This document shows positions 1 to 8,338 of a stretch of DNA of 55,214 nt, piece after piece (position 1 is the first letter of the stretch; every line of letters begins with the position of its first letter). The notes below the pieces were generated by a model. It was not told the DNA's origin, made no database searches, and saw only the letters and a list, made by a program, of their open reading frames with translations. The DNA is from an uncultured Sulfitobacter sp. Its GTDB lineage: Bacteria > Pseudomonadota > Alphaproteobacteria > Rhodobacterales > Rhodobacteraceae. Made by a program: the position numbers and the translations under genes. The DNA is taken from assembly GCA_937928635.1 (NCBI GenBank), contig CALFWM010000022.1, positions 1 to 55,214 on the forward strand. Direction: 5' to 3'.

Positions 1-128
1 CTCCGCCTGCTTCAACACCGCCATGATCTGCGCGTCGCTGTATCGTCCATTCTTCATCGGAAATCTCCTCAGTTATCTTGCCGAGAAAATTCTACTTTTG
101 AACACCACTAATTTTAGGGGGGATTACC
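1..128 (-). mobile_element. IS3-family element, 5' end (truncated by window edge)
   Basis: Read on the minus strand, the element begins at 128 with terminal sequence GGTAATCCCCCC. An orfA start codon (ATG at 57-55) follows, preceded by a GGAGAT ribosome-binding site. The 19 visible codons (MKNGRYSDAQIMAVLKQAE) match the N-terminus of IS3-family OrfA, the helix-turn-helix subunit of the transposase. The rest lies outside the window. The same 12-base terminus appears inverted at 55075, the 3' end of an element with the same orientation. The element sits inside a tyrosine recombinase relic. The family call is firm; the exact IS group is not determined. Confidence 0.85.
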
Positions 129-406
129 ATTTCAGTGCGGCGCAGCCCACCCGCATAGCCGATCAGCAGGATGACGCGGTCGCGCATATCCCTCAGGCCG
201 AAGGTGAGACAAGCGACCATCTCAAAGATGTTTTCGGCCAGGACCATCCCCTTTTGTTGGGGTGGCTTGCCGTGTGTGTTTTTGATCCCGGCCCAGACCG
301 AGGCGATGTGGCAGTCTTTCATATCAAGCGTGAGCCCGCGCTGCCGGTAGTTGGCGGCGAGGCCGGACAGACGCCGCTCAATGGTACTCACGAACAGCCC
401 CGACAA
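129..406 (-). pseudogene. tyrosine recombinase (phage-type integrase) fragment, cut by IS3
   Basis: The minus-strand frame reads STIERRLSGLAANYRQRGL, then RHIA-like and GIKNTH segments, and ends RDRVILLIGYAGGLRRTEM before running into the IS3 end at 128. This matches the end of the core-binding domain and the start of the catalytic domain of site-specific integrases. The first catalytic Arg lies in GGLRR. The rest of the catalytic domain (HxxR, Tyr) is absent and no convincing N-terminus is seen upstream. It is a disrupted remnant of an integrase, inferred to come from a former mobile element. Confidence 0.8.
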
Positions 407-771
407 TTCGCCGCCACACCCCTTTCAACAGCGTTGCCTTTTGCGATGTCCAAGGCCGCCTGAGCTATGTCGGTCCCCCAAACGCCCGCTGAAGCGCGTC
501 GTGTGCTTGCCCAAAACGAAGCCGAAGAATATAAAATCCACACACGCAGACTCTCGTTTTGAATGACGGCACCTAGGTGGGGGCAGTTCATACGCTTGTA
601 CCATCATCATCTGCCGCTGGTAGCCTTGGTAGTTTCAGAATCTTGCGGTTATATACAACAAACTGTGTTTCGATGCTGGATTTGGCGAGATCTAATGCTA
701 TCTACCTAACAATGACTAAGGCCAGCGCATTCAAAGCACGAGCCATACGTTCGTAAGCGGGGGGTAGACAA
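407..771. other. intergenic, no gene recognised
   Basis: Only short overlapping ORFs without recognisable motifs occur here. The part next to 407 may be further decayed recombinase DNA. The right end should hold the promoter of the AraC gene, but no clear operator was seen. Confidence 0.5.
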
Positions 772-1617
772 ATGCAACTTGGACGACAGGCCGAATGGCC
801 TAGAAGAGGAAAAGCCCTGGGATATGGGGATTTGACCTTTGGTTATGCAGCTCCGGTAAAGAACCTCGACACCGAAGCGGTTTTGCCGTTTAGTATTGTA
901 GCGCTTCATCAAAATCCCTTTGTGGCAGATGCCGCATTGGGCGGGCGAAAAATGCAGCGGACACAAGTTAAACCGGGCGAATTCTCCTACATCCCAAAAG
1001 GCGTCTGGCAAAAAACATCATCCGAACAATCAGGAAGTTATCTCTACCTAATTTTTGATGACGGTCTCCGGCAGCGCTGTGAAACTGAGCTTGGTATTTC
1101 AAAACCACTTTTCGATCCGATCGATTTCCATCCACGTCTAGAACGTAGCCCGCAGTATTCTGCTTTGATCAACGATTTTCTTGGATCAGAAGGTTTGGGC
1201 GGTCGGATGCGCGCAGAAGCGCTGGCATCTTTGCTCGTCTGTGAAATACTGAATTTTCGGGGAGCCACACACGAAGCTGTTCGCGTAGGCTTAGGCAAGT
1301 TCAAGGTCGCTCAGATTTTGGAGTACATCGACGAACACACAGACGAGGAATTGTCCTTGGCAACGCTCGCAGAGATTGCAGGTGTCAGTGTCTTCCATTT
1401 TTCCAGAATGTTTAAAATCGACACCGGGATGACACCTCACAAGTTCGTGCTGCGTCACCGCGTGAACAAGGCGCGCGAGATGCTTGAACTGGGTGACCGG
1501 CCCCTTGCAGAGATTGCCTATGAGACCGGGTTTTCATCACAAAGCCACATGATCTCAAGTTTCAAGCGTTTCGTGGGAACAAGCCCCGGCAAGTACCGCA
1601 AGATCATCAGGCACTGA
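772..1617 (+). CDS. AraC-family transcriptional regulator
   Basis: This 281-residue protein has an N-terminal AraC-type sensing region (about 1-170) and a C-terminal double helix-turn-helix (about 185-281). The HTH holds LATLAEIAGVSVFHFSRMFK and the conserved second-helix pattern IAYETGFSSQSHMISSFKRF, ending SPGKYRK. The start ATG follows a GGGG-rich purine stretch at about -10. It stands alone between recombinase debris and a convergent operon. Its C-terminal half resembles the AraC proteins at 30168 and 32483, but the sensor half has diverged, so it is a more distant relative. The effector and target are unknown. Confidence 0.9.
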   Translation: MQLGRQAEWPRRGKALGYGDLTFGYAAPVKNLDTEAVLPFSIVALHQNPFVADAALGGRKMQRTQVKPGEFSYIPKGVWQKTSSEQSGSYLYLIFDDGLRQRCETELGISKPLFDPIDFHPRLERSPQYSALINDFLGSEGLGGRMRAEALASLLVCEILNFRGATHEAVRVGLGKFKVAQILEYIDEHTDEELSLATLAEIAGVSVFHFSRMFKIDTGMTPHKFVLRHRVNKAREMLELGDRPLAEIAYETGFSSQSHMISSFKRFVGTSPGKYRKIIRH

Positions 1618-1992
1618 TCCAAATTCGGTCGGGGCATTGCGCTGTCTTGTGTGTCCCCGTTCTTGCCGGTGACCATTGCGACGATGCGATGCCTCTCACG
1701 GTGCCCCGTTTTCTGCCCGCCAGAATGACCCGGAACTTTCTGAGTGCGGTGATGCCACGAATATTGTCTGATAGTGCATTTGTTTCACTGTGCGCCGTTC
1801 CTTGCATGATTTATGTGCCTGAACCAAAAGCCACGTGGACAAACGATCCGCATAGGGATCAAATTTGCCGGGCCGCGGTGGCGTTTTGAACTTCAGCGCC
1901 TTCGCGAAAATGTCAACGACGTCGGAAGTTCCTACCATTGGGGCGGAGCAAAAGTCGTCCAGTTGTGTCCGCGAAACCCGGAATGCGCACCG
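1618..1992. other. intergenic between convergent genes, no gene recognised
   Basis: ORFs of up to 80 codons occur on both strands but overlap each other and have no family signature or good ribosome-binding site. The AraC gene and the minus-strand operon both end here. No strong terminator hairpin was identified. Confidence 0.4.
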
Positions 1993-2403
1993 TTACCTCA
2001 AAACGAAAACTGAACATTGCGCGTGCCTGACAACACGTGATGCGGTTGAACCCAACAGGTAGTCAGACAGGTCAGGTCTGTGCGAGGGGATTATGATGCA
2101 ATCGGTGCTATGGGTGCGTGCAAATTCGACGATGGATACACCGGCGCGCCCGCTAACCAGCTCTATCCTGCATCTGGGATCTACCCCGACAAATTCTTCG
2201 AGTGTACGCAGGATTTCATTGTTCCGGTCTTTGATCGCGTCTTTGTCAAGATAGTGGCGTGCGGGCCCCGGGATGGGTTCATGTGAGTTAAGAACCGTTA
2301 TCGTCCCGCCCTCAGCCAACATGTCGCGCGCTTCGCTCAGTGCTTTTGCGGCCATGTCCAACTGGTTTACGGAAACCGGCACCAGAATCGAATTGCGTTT
2401 CAT
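1993..2403 (-). CDS. universal stress protein (UspA family)
   Basis: This single-domain Usp of 136 residues starts KRNSILVPVSVNQ. The segment following DCIIIPSHRPDLSDYLLGST ends in SRVVRHAQCSVFVLR. The C-terminal GS-T-S-V-H-A-C-V pattern is the ATP-binding signature of the family (G-x2-G-x9-G-S/T), here partly degenerate. The ATG follows AGGGAAAT. It is the last gene of the minus-strand dadA-dctPQM-proC run, 27 bp after proC. Usp proteins are often linked to TRAP transporter operons, and TeaD of the ectoine TRAP system is the known regulatory example. A role in tuning this transporter is an inference. Confidence 0.85.
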   Translation of the reverse strand: MKRNSILVPVSVNQLDMAAKALSEARDMLAEGGTITVLNSHEPIPGPARHYLDKDAIKDRNNEILRTLEEFVGVDPRCRIELVSGRAGVSIVEFARTHSTDCIIIPSHRPDLSDYLLGSTASRVVRHAQCSVFVLR

Positions 2404-2430
2404 TTGGATATTTCCCTGAATGTCAGTTGA

Positions 2431-3258
2431 TCAGATGTTGGCAAGTTCACGGCTCCTGTCTGTGGCGGCCTTGATGCCGTCATGAAACAAGGCCGCGAGC
2501 CCACCTTGCGGTTCCTGCAGTGTTCTCAGTGCTGCCTCGGTCGTGCCGCCTGGTGATGTCACCGCTTCACGAAGCGAGGATGGTGTGGATTTGGACATGA
2601 CCATCAGTTGCGCCGCGCCGCGGATAGTTTCCGCGACCAGCTTTCTGGCAAGGTCCCTGGGCAACCCTTGGGTTATGGCCGCATCCTCCATGGCTTCGGC
2701 GACCGCAAAGACATAGGCCGGGCCGGATCCCGAGACCGCTGTGACCGCGTGCATCTGGTCTTCGTCGGTCAAAACAGCAACCTGCCCAACGGCCATCATC
2801 ATGCCCTCGGCAATGCTTAGATGCGTTCCCGCGCCTTGTTGGTTTGCGACGATACAGGTCATTCCGTGTCCAAACTCGGCCGGCGTGTTTGGCATGGCGC
2901 GCACGATTGCGGCGCGCTGACCAAGCATTTCTTCGATCTGTGGAATGGAGATGCCCGCCGCAACGGAGATCACCAGTGACCGCTCAAGTGACAGGTTACC
3001 AAGCGACCTGACCGCAGACGCAAAATACTGAGGCTTTGTCGCAATGACGATGACGTCATAATGACGCCTGTCGGGTGGATTGATGCGAAGGCCAAGCGGC
3101 AGCATCGCCCTAATCCATTCCGGCGGGTTGGGATCAAGAATATCGACAAGCTCAGGCCTCAGATGTTGATCGAACCATCCTCGCAGCAAGGCTGACCCCA
3201 TCCTGCCGCAACCGACAAGCATCAGGTTCAGGGTGTCGAGGTTTTGTACTGTGCTCAC
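2431..3258 (-). CDS. proC: pyrroline-5-carboxylate reductase (ProC family)
   Basis: The 275-residue protein has an N-terminal Rossmann motif (MLVGCGRMGSALL) that binds NAD(P)H, and the family signature VSGSGPAYVF with the C-terminal segment TSPGGTTEAAL. The family reduces delta-1-pyrroline-5-carboxylate to proline in the cytoplasm. It starts with GTG after a GAAAG-type ribosome-binding site. It lies 78 bp downstream of dctM, with a hairpin in between, and 27 bp upstream of the Usp gene. Co-location with a DadA-like oxidase suggests the locus handles a proline-like cyclic or D-amino acid, in which case the enzyme could reduce a related imine. The family is clear but the precise substrate is not. 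Confidence 0.88.
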   Translation of the reverse strand: MSTVQNLDTLNLMLVGCGRMGSALLRGWFDQHLRPELVDILDPNPPEWIRAMLPLGLRINPPDRRHYDVIVIATKPQYFASAVRSLGNLSLERSLVISVAAGISIPQIEEMLGQRAAIVRAMPNTPAEFGHGMTCIVANQQGAGTHLSIAEGMMMAVGQVAVLTDEDQMHAVTAVSGSGPAYVFAVAEAMEDAAITQGLPRDLARKLVAETIRGAAQLMVMSKSTPSSLREAVTSPGGTTEAALRTLQEPQGGLAALFHDGIKAATDRSRELANI

Positions 3259-3292
3259 GGTCCAGTCTTTCGGATGAGTTTGTACCCGGACA

Positions 3293-3319
3293 CCGGGGCG
3301 ACAATCCGTGCCGCCCCGG
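3293..3319 (-). terminator. hairpin between dctM and proC
   Basis: Perfect 8-bp arms (CCGGGGCG and CGCCCCGG) enclose 11 nt. There is no T-run on the minus strand, so it is more likely an mRNA-stabilising or attenuating hairpin than a strong terminator. Confidence 0.5.
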
Positions 3320-3336
3320 AGAAGGTGTTCACTTCT

Positions 3337-4662
3337 TTAACCGCCACGTGCGCGCATGTTTTCCGGTAGCCAGGTTGCCAGCTCCGGGAATACGATCAGC
3401 ACAACAACCATCAGCACCATGATCAGGAACATCGGCACCGCCGTTCGCGCGATGTAGCCCATTTCATGCTTTGTCATGCCTTGTAGAACAAAGAGATTGA
3501 ACCCCACAGGCGGCGTGATCTGCGCCATCTCAACGACCACCACGATGAAGATGCCAAACCAGACAAGATCAAACCCCAATTCAGCAAACGCAGGCGTCGT
3601 GATCATCGGCAGAATGACAGCCATCGTGAGGACCACAGATGATATCCCGTCCAGGAACATCCCGATCAGAACATAAAAGACCATCAGTGCTAGGATCAGA
3701 ACTGTCGGAGACAGGTTCAATGATCCAATCCATTCAGCAATCGTCCTCGGCAATCCGGTAAAGCCCATCGAAAGGCTGAGAAACGCCGCCCCCATCAAAA
3801 TGAGCGCGATCATGGCTGACGTGCGTGTTGCCCCCATCAGACTTTCAAAGAATGTCTCGAAGGTCAGTGATCTTTGAAACGCTGCCAGCACAAGCGCCCC
3901 GACCACACCAAAGGCGGCGGCCTCGGTCGCTGTCGCGATGCCGGAGTACATCGACCCGATCACGGTCAGAACCAACAGGATCACCGGAGCCAGGAACCGG
4001 GAATTCCAGACCTTCTCCCTGAACGTCATTGTGGGTTCGGGTGCGGGGCGCTGGTCGCGCTTCACAAAGTACCAGAACACGATGTAAAGCGAGAACATGG
4101 ATGCCAGCACAATACCCGGCAAAATCCCGGCCATGAACAGCTGCGTGATGCTTTCATTGACGGTCACACCGTAGACAATGAGAGTGAGCGAAGGTGGTAT
4201 CATCAGACCAAGTGTGGCTGAACCGGCCAGTGTCCCGATTGTCATGAACTCCGGATAGCCGCGTTTGCGCAGTTCGGGGATCGACATCTTGCCCACGGTG
4301 GTCAACGTGGCGGCCGAAGACCCAGAAACAGCCGCAAAGATCGTACAGCCGACGACATTTGTGTGCAAAAGTCCGCCCGGCAGACGTGCCATCCATGGCG
4401 CAAGACCTTTGAACATGTCCTCCGATAATCGCGTTCGATAAAGGATTTCGCCCATCCAGATAAACAGGGGAAGGGCCGTCAGTGTCCAACTGGATGCGCT
4501 TTCCCAGGCCTTGTCGGTCAGGTTTGCACCAACAAACCCCTTGTCAAACAGCATGATCCCGATTGCGCCGACGCCCATCAGCGAAAGGCCGATCCAGATC
4601 CCTGAACCTAACAGGAAGAACAGGACGATCAGAAAGATCGCAGTGAGTGTAAAATGATCCAT
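3337..4662 (-). CDS. dctM: TRAP transporter large permease subunit (DctM family)
   Basis: This 441-residue protein is almost entirely hydrophobic, with about a dozen membrane segments, as expected for the 12-TM TRAP permease. Typical motifs include FAAVSGSSAATLTTVG, GTLAGSATLGLMIPPS and, near the C-terminus, MAQITPPVGFNLFVLQG. It moves the solute across the inner membrane using a sodium gradient together with DctQ. The start lies 4 nt after the dctQ stop, so the two are translated together. It is part of the minus-strand operon dadA-dctP-dctQ-dctM-proC-usp. The solute is not evident from sequence; context points to an amino acid or derivative. Confidence 0.95.
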   Translation of the reverse strand: MDHFTLTAIFLIVLFFLLGSGIWIGLSLMGVGAIGIMLFDKGFVGANLTDKAWESASSWTLTALPLFIWMGEILYRTRLSEDMFKGLAPWMARLPGGLLHTNVVGCTIFAAVSGSSAATLTTVGKMSIPELRKRGYPEFMTIGTLAGSATLGLMIPPSLTLIVYGVTVNESITQLFMAGILPGIVLASMFSLYIVFWYFVKRDQRPAPEPTMTFREKVWNSRFLAPVILLVLTVIGSMYSGIATATEAAAFGVVGALVLAAFQRSLTFETFFESLMGATRTSAMIALILMGAAFLSLSMGFTGLPRTIAEWIGSLNLSPTVLILALMVFYVLIGMFLDGISSVVLTMAVILPMITTPAFAELGFDLVWFGIFIVVVVEMAQITPPVGFNLFVLQGMTKHEMGYIARTAVPMFLIMVLMVVVLIVFPELATWLPENMRARGG

Positions 4663-4665
4663 GGC

Positions 4666-5184
4666 CTATTCGGTCCTCTCTTCCGGTGGCAGGTCTTCAA
4701 TCCCTGAGTAGCTCGTAAAGAGCAGACGGATAACGTGATCCCACAGCGCGATGGCAAGAATACCTGCACCGATGGTCATCGAAAGCTCCGGAATCCAGAG
4801 CGGTATCTCGTCCTGGCCCTGGCTCAAAAAGTTGAACTTGTGCGATTGATGGTTGCGCTCGAATGCGGCATAAAAGAAGAACGTGATCAAAATGGCGCTG
4901 AACCCGTAGCACCAGATCTCGGCCAATTTCCGTGCCCGGCCAAGCCCCGAAAGGATCAGTGTCACACGGATATGCGCGCCATGATTGAGCGCGTAGGCGA
5001 GCGCGAAAAAGATCGACGCGGCCATGCAGTATCCAGCATAATTTGCCGCCCCCGGGAAAGAAGTTCCCAGCCACCTTGATACCATCTGGATACAGATCAG
5101 GACCAGGATGGCGATCATGGAAATACCCCCAAGAACCCCACCCAAGAAATACAGTCCATCAAGCGATTTTCTAATCACAGCCAT
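4666..5184 (-). CDS. dctQ: TRAP transporter small permease subunit (DctQ family)
   Basis: A 172-residue protein with four predicted membrane segments (about 12-34, 48-66, 92-108 and 130-150) and the family pattern SRWLGTSFPGAANYAGYCMAASIFFALAYA near the second helix. DctQ pairs with DctM to form the membrane part of a tripartite ATP-independent transporter. It follows dctP by 54 bp, with a strong hairpin in the gap, and precedes dctM by 4 nt. Length and topology are normal for the family. Confidence 0.93.
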   Translation of the reverse strand: MAVIRKSLDGLYFLGGVLGGISMIAILVLICIQMVSRWLGTSFPGAANYAGYCMAASIFFALAYALNHGAHIRVTLILSGLGRARKLAEIWCYGFSAILITFFFYAAFERNHQSHKFNFLSQGQDEIPLWIPELSMTIGAGILAIALWDHVIRLLFTSYSGIEDLPPEERTE

Positions 5185-5206
5185 GGAAACCCTCCCCTTA
5201 TACTGG

Positions 5207-5232
5207 TAGGGGCCCGATCTCTCGGGCCCCTA
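5207..5232 (-). terminator. strong hairpin between dctP and dctQ
   Basis: Perfect 11-bp arms (TAGGGGCCCGA and TCGGGCCCCTA) enclose a 4-nt loop. No T-run follows. Such hairpins after binding-protein genes commonly protect the upstream mRNA and reduce expression of the permease genes. That role is inferred here. Confidence 0.7.
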
Positions 5233-5238
5233 AGATGG

Positions 5239-6219
5239 TTATTGTGATGCGCGATAGGCGTCGATGATGGCTGATCCGGTATCCCCGGCTGAGGCCAGCC
5301 ATTCCTCGGTCATCGTAGCACCAAAGGCTTTCAATTCCTCCTGCAGCGCGTTGCTGGGCGCGGCCACCGTCATGCCGTTGTCTACAAACTGCTGCAAATA
5401 CCATCCCGCCAACTGCTCAGAACGCGCCGTGGCTGCTGCAGATGTCAGTTCACCTGCCGCCTGAAGACAGTTCTGTTCCTGTCCTGTCAGGGCATCATAG
5501 GCCGGCTTGTTTGCAAAGACCGCATTGCGGGGCAACCAGGCCTGCGTGTCGTAGAAATGGGTCAGCAACTCCCAGATCTTCGTGTCATAGCCGGTTGAAC
5601 CGGATGAAATGAAGGATGCGGCCACACCGGTTGCAAGCGCCTGCGCAAGATCAGCTGCCTCGATCTGAACCGGGTTCATACCGGCGAGCTCCGCAAGACG
5701 CGATGTCGCGGCGTTGTAGGCGCGGAACTTGATACCCTTCATATCCGCAACGGAATTGATCTCCTGCTTGAAGTAGAGACCCTGTGCAGGCCAAGGGGCT
5801 GAGTAGATCAACACCAACCCGTCTTTTTCGAGCGCAGCGCCGATTTCGTCCTTCGATGCCTCCCAAAGGCGATTGCTGTCTTCATAGGATGTCGCAAGGA
5901 ACGGAATGGAATCGACACCGTAAACCGGGTTTTCGGCCTGGTGGGCCGACAGGAAACGCTCCCCGATAGGGGCCTGGCCAATTTGAACGGCGCGTTTGAT
6001 TTCATTCCCTTTGAACAGTGAGCCACCCGAGTGGATGGTGATGTTGAGAGACCCGCCCGTGCATGTCCGAACCGCATCTGCAAAGCGATGCCCGTACTGC
6101 GTATGAAAGTTGCTTTCAGGATAGGCCATGGGCATATCCCAGTCCGTTGCCAGCGCGGTGCTGGCTCCTGCGGTCATGATCGCGACTGACGCCGCCAGTG
6201 TCTTGAATTTGGATGTCAT
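5239..6219 (-). CDS. dctP: TRAP transporter solute-binding protein (DctP family)
   Basis: The 326-residue protein starts with a Sec signal peptide (Lys-rich start, hydrophobic core, ALA-T cleavage region at about 24). It then shows the DctP fold features: the LSAHQAENPVYGVDSIPFL region, the KGIKFRAYNA strand and a central IWELLTHFYDTQAW segment. It binds substrate in the periplasm for DctQM. The conserved Arg of the KFRAYN stretch is the usual carboxylate anchor. The start has a good AGGAGAG ribosome-binding site. It follows the DadA-like gene by 43 bp, which suggests that the imported compound is the oxidase substrate or its precursor. Confidence 0.95.
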   Translation of the reverse strand: MTSKFKTLAASVAIMTAGASTALATDWDMPMAYPESNFHTQYGHRFADAVRTCTGGSLNITIHSGGSLFKGNEIKRAVQIGQAPIGERFLSAHQAENPVYGVDSIPFLATSYEDSNRLWEASKDEIGAALEKDGLVLIYSAPWPAQGLYFKQEINSVADMKGIKFRAYNAATSRLAELAGMNPVQIEAADLAQALATGVAASFISSGSTGYDTKIWELLTHFYDTQAWLPRNAVFANKPAYDALTGQEQNCLQAAGELTSAAATARSEQLAGWYLQQFVDNGMTVAAPSNALQEELKAFGATMTEEWLASAGDTGSAIIDAYRASQ

Positions 6220-6262
6220 TGTTCTCTCCTGTTGAGGTTAAGGTTTGCTTTTCGCATGGGGA

Positions 6263-7510
6263 TCAGCCTCCGAACCGGTCAGGGGCATAGGGGGCGAGAT
6301 CCATATTGATCCCTCCTTGGGTGATCAAATCTGCAATAATCCGTCCGGTCTTCGGGCCACCGGTCAGACCGATATGATGATGTCCAAACGCGGCGAAGAC
6401 GCCGCTCGCGCCGATTTCACCGATCAACGGAAGGCTGTCGGAAGGGGCAGGCCGATGGCCAAGCCATGTACCGCTTTTCTTCAGCTTCAGAGTGGGGAAG
6501 GTCGCCCGAACCGTGCGCTCCAGAAGCGCAATCGGTTTGTCGGATGCGGGGGCCTTCAGGCCACCGAATTCGACCACACCGGCACATCGCAGTCCGCTCG
6601 ACATAGGCGTCGCCACGAACTTGCCGGTGGTCACCATGATCGGCGAACGCAGGGCGTCCCTTTCGGGCTCAAATTCGATGTGGTAGCCGCGTTCGCTCTC
6701 AATTGGCACGTTGATACCAAGTTTGGCGGCCAAGGGCTTTGACCAGACGCCTGTTGCGATCACGACGCCGTCGCAGTGGATCGTTTCGCCGTCTATCACA
6801 ACCGCTTCGACCTTGTTGTTCTGCAACAGGATGTCGTGCACCTCGCTTTGAAGCACGCGTGCGCCAAGCGCTTCGGCTTCTTTGGCCAGGGCCTTCACAT
6901 ACGAACCCGGCGCATCGATGACGCCGTGCTGGCGCATCACGGCCAGAAATTTCATCTCGGGGCTGAGCATTGGCTCAAATTCCTGAACAGCAGGCCCTTC
7001 GATGATATCCGGCTCAAACCCTGCCTCACGGCGCAAACCCCATGTGAACGCATCAGCGTCAAAGGCTGCGCGGTCACGATAGGCGAATGAATAATCCGAT
7101 CTGGTGACCCAGCGCGCAGCATCGGTGCCGTTGGTTAGGCTCTCGTGCTGTTCGACACTGTCGGATGTCAGCGGTGCAAGCCCCTGCGCAATGCGCCGGG
7201 TTTCCGAGGCGTTCGCATGGCTGAGGTACTTCAGCAACCACGGGGTCAGTTTTGGCAAGTATGACCAACGCAGGAACAGGGGGAACTTGGGATCAAGCAG
7301 CATCTTTGGCGCTTTTGCGATCATTCCCGGTGCTGTGACCGGCGCGACTGAACAACTCGCCAGGACACCTGCATTCCCAAAGGACGTGCCCTCACCGGGC
7401 TCTGACCTGTCCAGCAATGTCACCTTTTTCCCGGCGCGCGACAGCCAGATAGCAGCCGAAACCCCAACGATTCCCGCGCCAACAACGATGATATGTTCTT
7501 TTGCGGACAT
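6263..7510 (-). CDS. FAD-dependent D-amino acid dehydrogenase-like oxidoreductase (DadA family)
   Basis: The start is placed at MSAKEHIIVVGAGIVGVSAA, because the family Rossmann motif GAGIVG begins a few residues in and the in-frame upstream codons cover the operator-like promoter. This gives 415 residues. Family features are the FAD-binding N-terminus (SRAGKKVTLLDRSEPGEGTSFGNAG) and the C-terminal GHHHIGLTGGPKTGRIIADLI. DadA-like enzymes oxidise D-amino acids, or cyclic ones such as cis-4-hydroxy-D-proline, to imino acids, passing electrons to quinone. It is the first gene of the TRAP/proC operon and is divergent from the GntR gene. The substrate is unproven. Confidence 0.88.
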   Translation of the reverse strand: MSAKEHIIVVGAGIVGVSAAIWLSRAGKKVTLLDRSEPGEGTSFGNAGVLASCSVAPVTAPGMIAKAPKMLLDPKFPLFLRWSYLPKLTPWLLKYLSHANASETRRIAQGLAPLTSDSVEQHESLTNGTDAARWVTRSDYSFAYRDRAAFDADAFTWGLRREAGFEPDIIEGPAVQEFEPMLSPEMKFLAVMRQHGVIDAPGSYVKALAKEAEALGARVLQSEVHDILLQNNKVEAVVIDGETIHCDGVVIATGVWSKPLAAKLGINVPIESERGYHIEFEPERDALRSPIMVTTGKFVATPMSSGLRCAGVVEFGGLKAPASDKPIALLERTVRATFPTLKLKKSGTWLGHRPAPSDSLPLIGEIGASGVFAAFGHHHIGLTGGPKTGRIIADLITQGGINMDLAPYAPDRFGG

Positions 7511-7557
7511 TGAGGTATCTGCCGAATTCTGTTCTGCATTCTGTATAGTCGCAAGTC

Positions 7558-7567
7558 CTGTATACAG
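7558..7567. promoter_or_regulatory. candidate GntR operator CTGTATACAG (dadA/gntR intergenic)
   Basis: A perfect 10-bp palindrome lies 48 bp upstream of the DadA-like start and in front of the divergent GntR gene. A half-copy (CTGTATAG) lies at 7541-7548. The identical palindrome occurs at 11147-11156 upstream of the ThDP gene. TNGTATACNA-like sites are typical for FadR/VanR-type GntR regulators. Assignment to this GntR is inferred from position. Confidence 0.7.
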
Positions 7568-7650
7568 ATAAGTATCTAAACCTGTCCACAAAATAATTGA
7601 CAATGCTCAAAACGTGGATAGAAGAAGATCAGAGGAGAACGTCAAAAAAG

Positions 7651-8313
7651 ATGAGTACAAGTGTCGATCAGGTCTACGAACAAGTGCGCCACATGGCGGC
7701 CAACTTTGAGTTCAAACCGGCTGAGCGCATTAACGAGAGTGAACTGTCAAGGAAACTCGGCGCGAGCCGGACGCCGCTGCGCGAAGCAATGAACCGACTG
7801 GTTGCCGAAGGCCTGCTCAAATTCGAAGGCGGGCGGGGCTTCTTTTGTCAGCCGCTGAACCCTGAAATCGTGGTTAACCTCTATGAGCTGCGCAGTTCGC
7901 TGGAGATCGGTGCGGTTCGGGCTGCTGTCAAACGTGCCACCGAAAGTGAACTTGAAGAATTGCGCCGCTACCTGATCGAAACGGGTGTGAACTATACCGA
8001 TGGGACACCGGCCCGCGACATTGTTTCCTTTGATGAAGAGTTCCACCTGATGATCGCCCGGCTCGCAAAAAACCCCGAGCTGCTCAATATGATCGAACTG
8101 ATCTATGAACGTATCCGCTATGTCCGCTGGATTGCGATGCGTGAGAAAATCGACATCACCCATGCAGCCCATATGCATATCTTCGAAGCAATCACTGCGC
8201 GAGATGCGGATAGTGCAGCCCAAAGAATGCGCGCCCACATCAAGACCAGCGTTGATGAGGCAACCGAGACCGTCGAAAAAGCTTACTCGCAGATTTATGT
8301 CCCCCGACACTGA
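7651..8313 (+). CDS. GntR-family transcriptional regulator (FCD/FadR-type)
   Basis: From MSTSVDQVYEQVRHM this is 220 residues. The winged helix (about 8-75) holds the GntR core ERINESELSRKLGASRTPLREAMNRL, followed by GLLKFEGGRGFFCQPL. An all-helical FCD effector domain (about 85-210) has EIGAVRAAVKRA and the metal/ligand-type residues D-x-x-x-H in FDEEFHLMIA. An upstream ATG at 7603 is also possible; an AGGAG lies 13 nt before the chosen start. It is divergent from the DadA-like/TRAP operon and overlaps or abuts the racemase gene. It probably represses both its own promoter and the ThDP gene through the shared palindrome. Confidence 0.92.
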   Translation: MSTSVDQVYEQVRHMAANFEFKPAERINESELSRKLGASRTPLREAMNRLVAEGLLKFEGGRGFFCQPLNPEIVVNLYELRSSLEIGAVRAAVKRATESELEELRRYLIETGVNYTDGTPARDIVSFDEEFHLMIARLAKNPELLNMIELIYERIRYVRWIAMREKIDITHAAHMHIFEAITARDADSAAQRMRAHIKTSVDEATETVEKAYSQIYVPRH

Positions 8314-8338
8314 TCTTGATGAATTGGAGAAAGCCAGG

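Noticed and set aside
1696..1938. 80-codon frame on the minus strand between the AraC and Usp genes
   Set aside because: Overlaps other short frames, lacks a good start signal and any recognisable motif.
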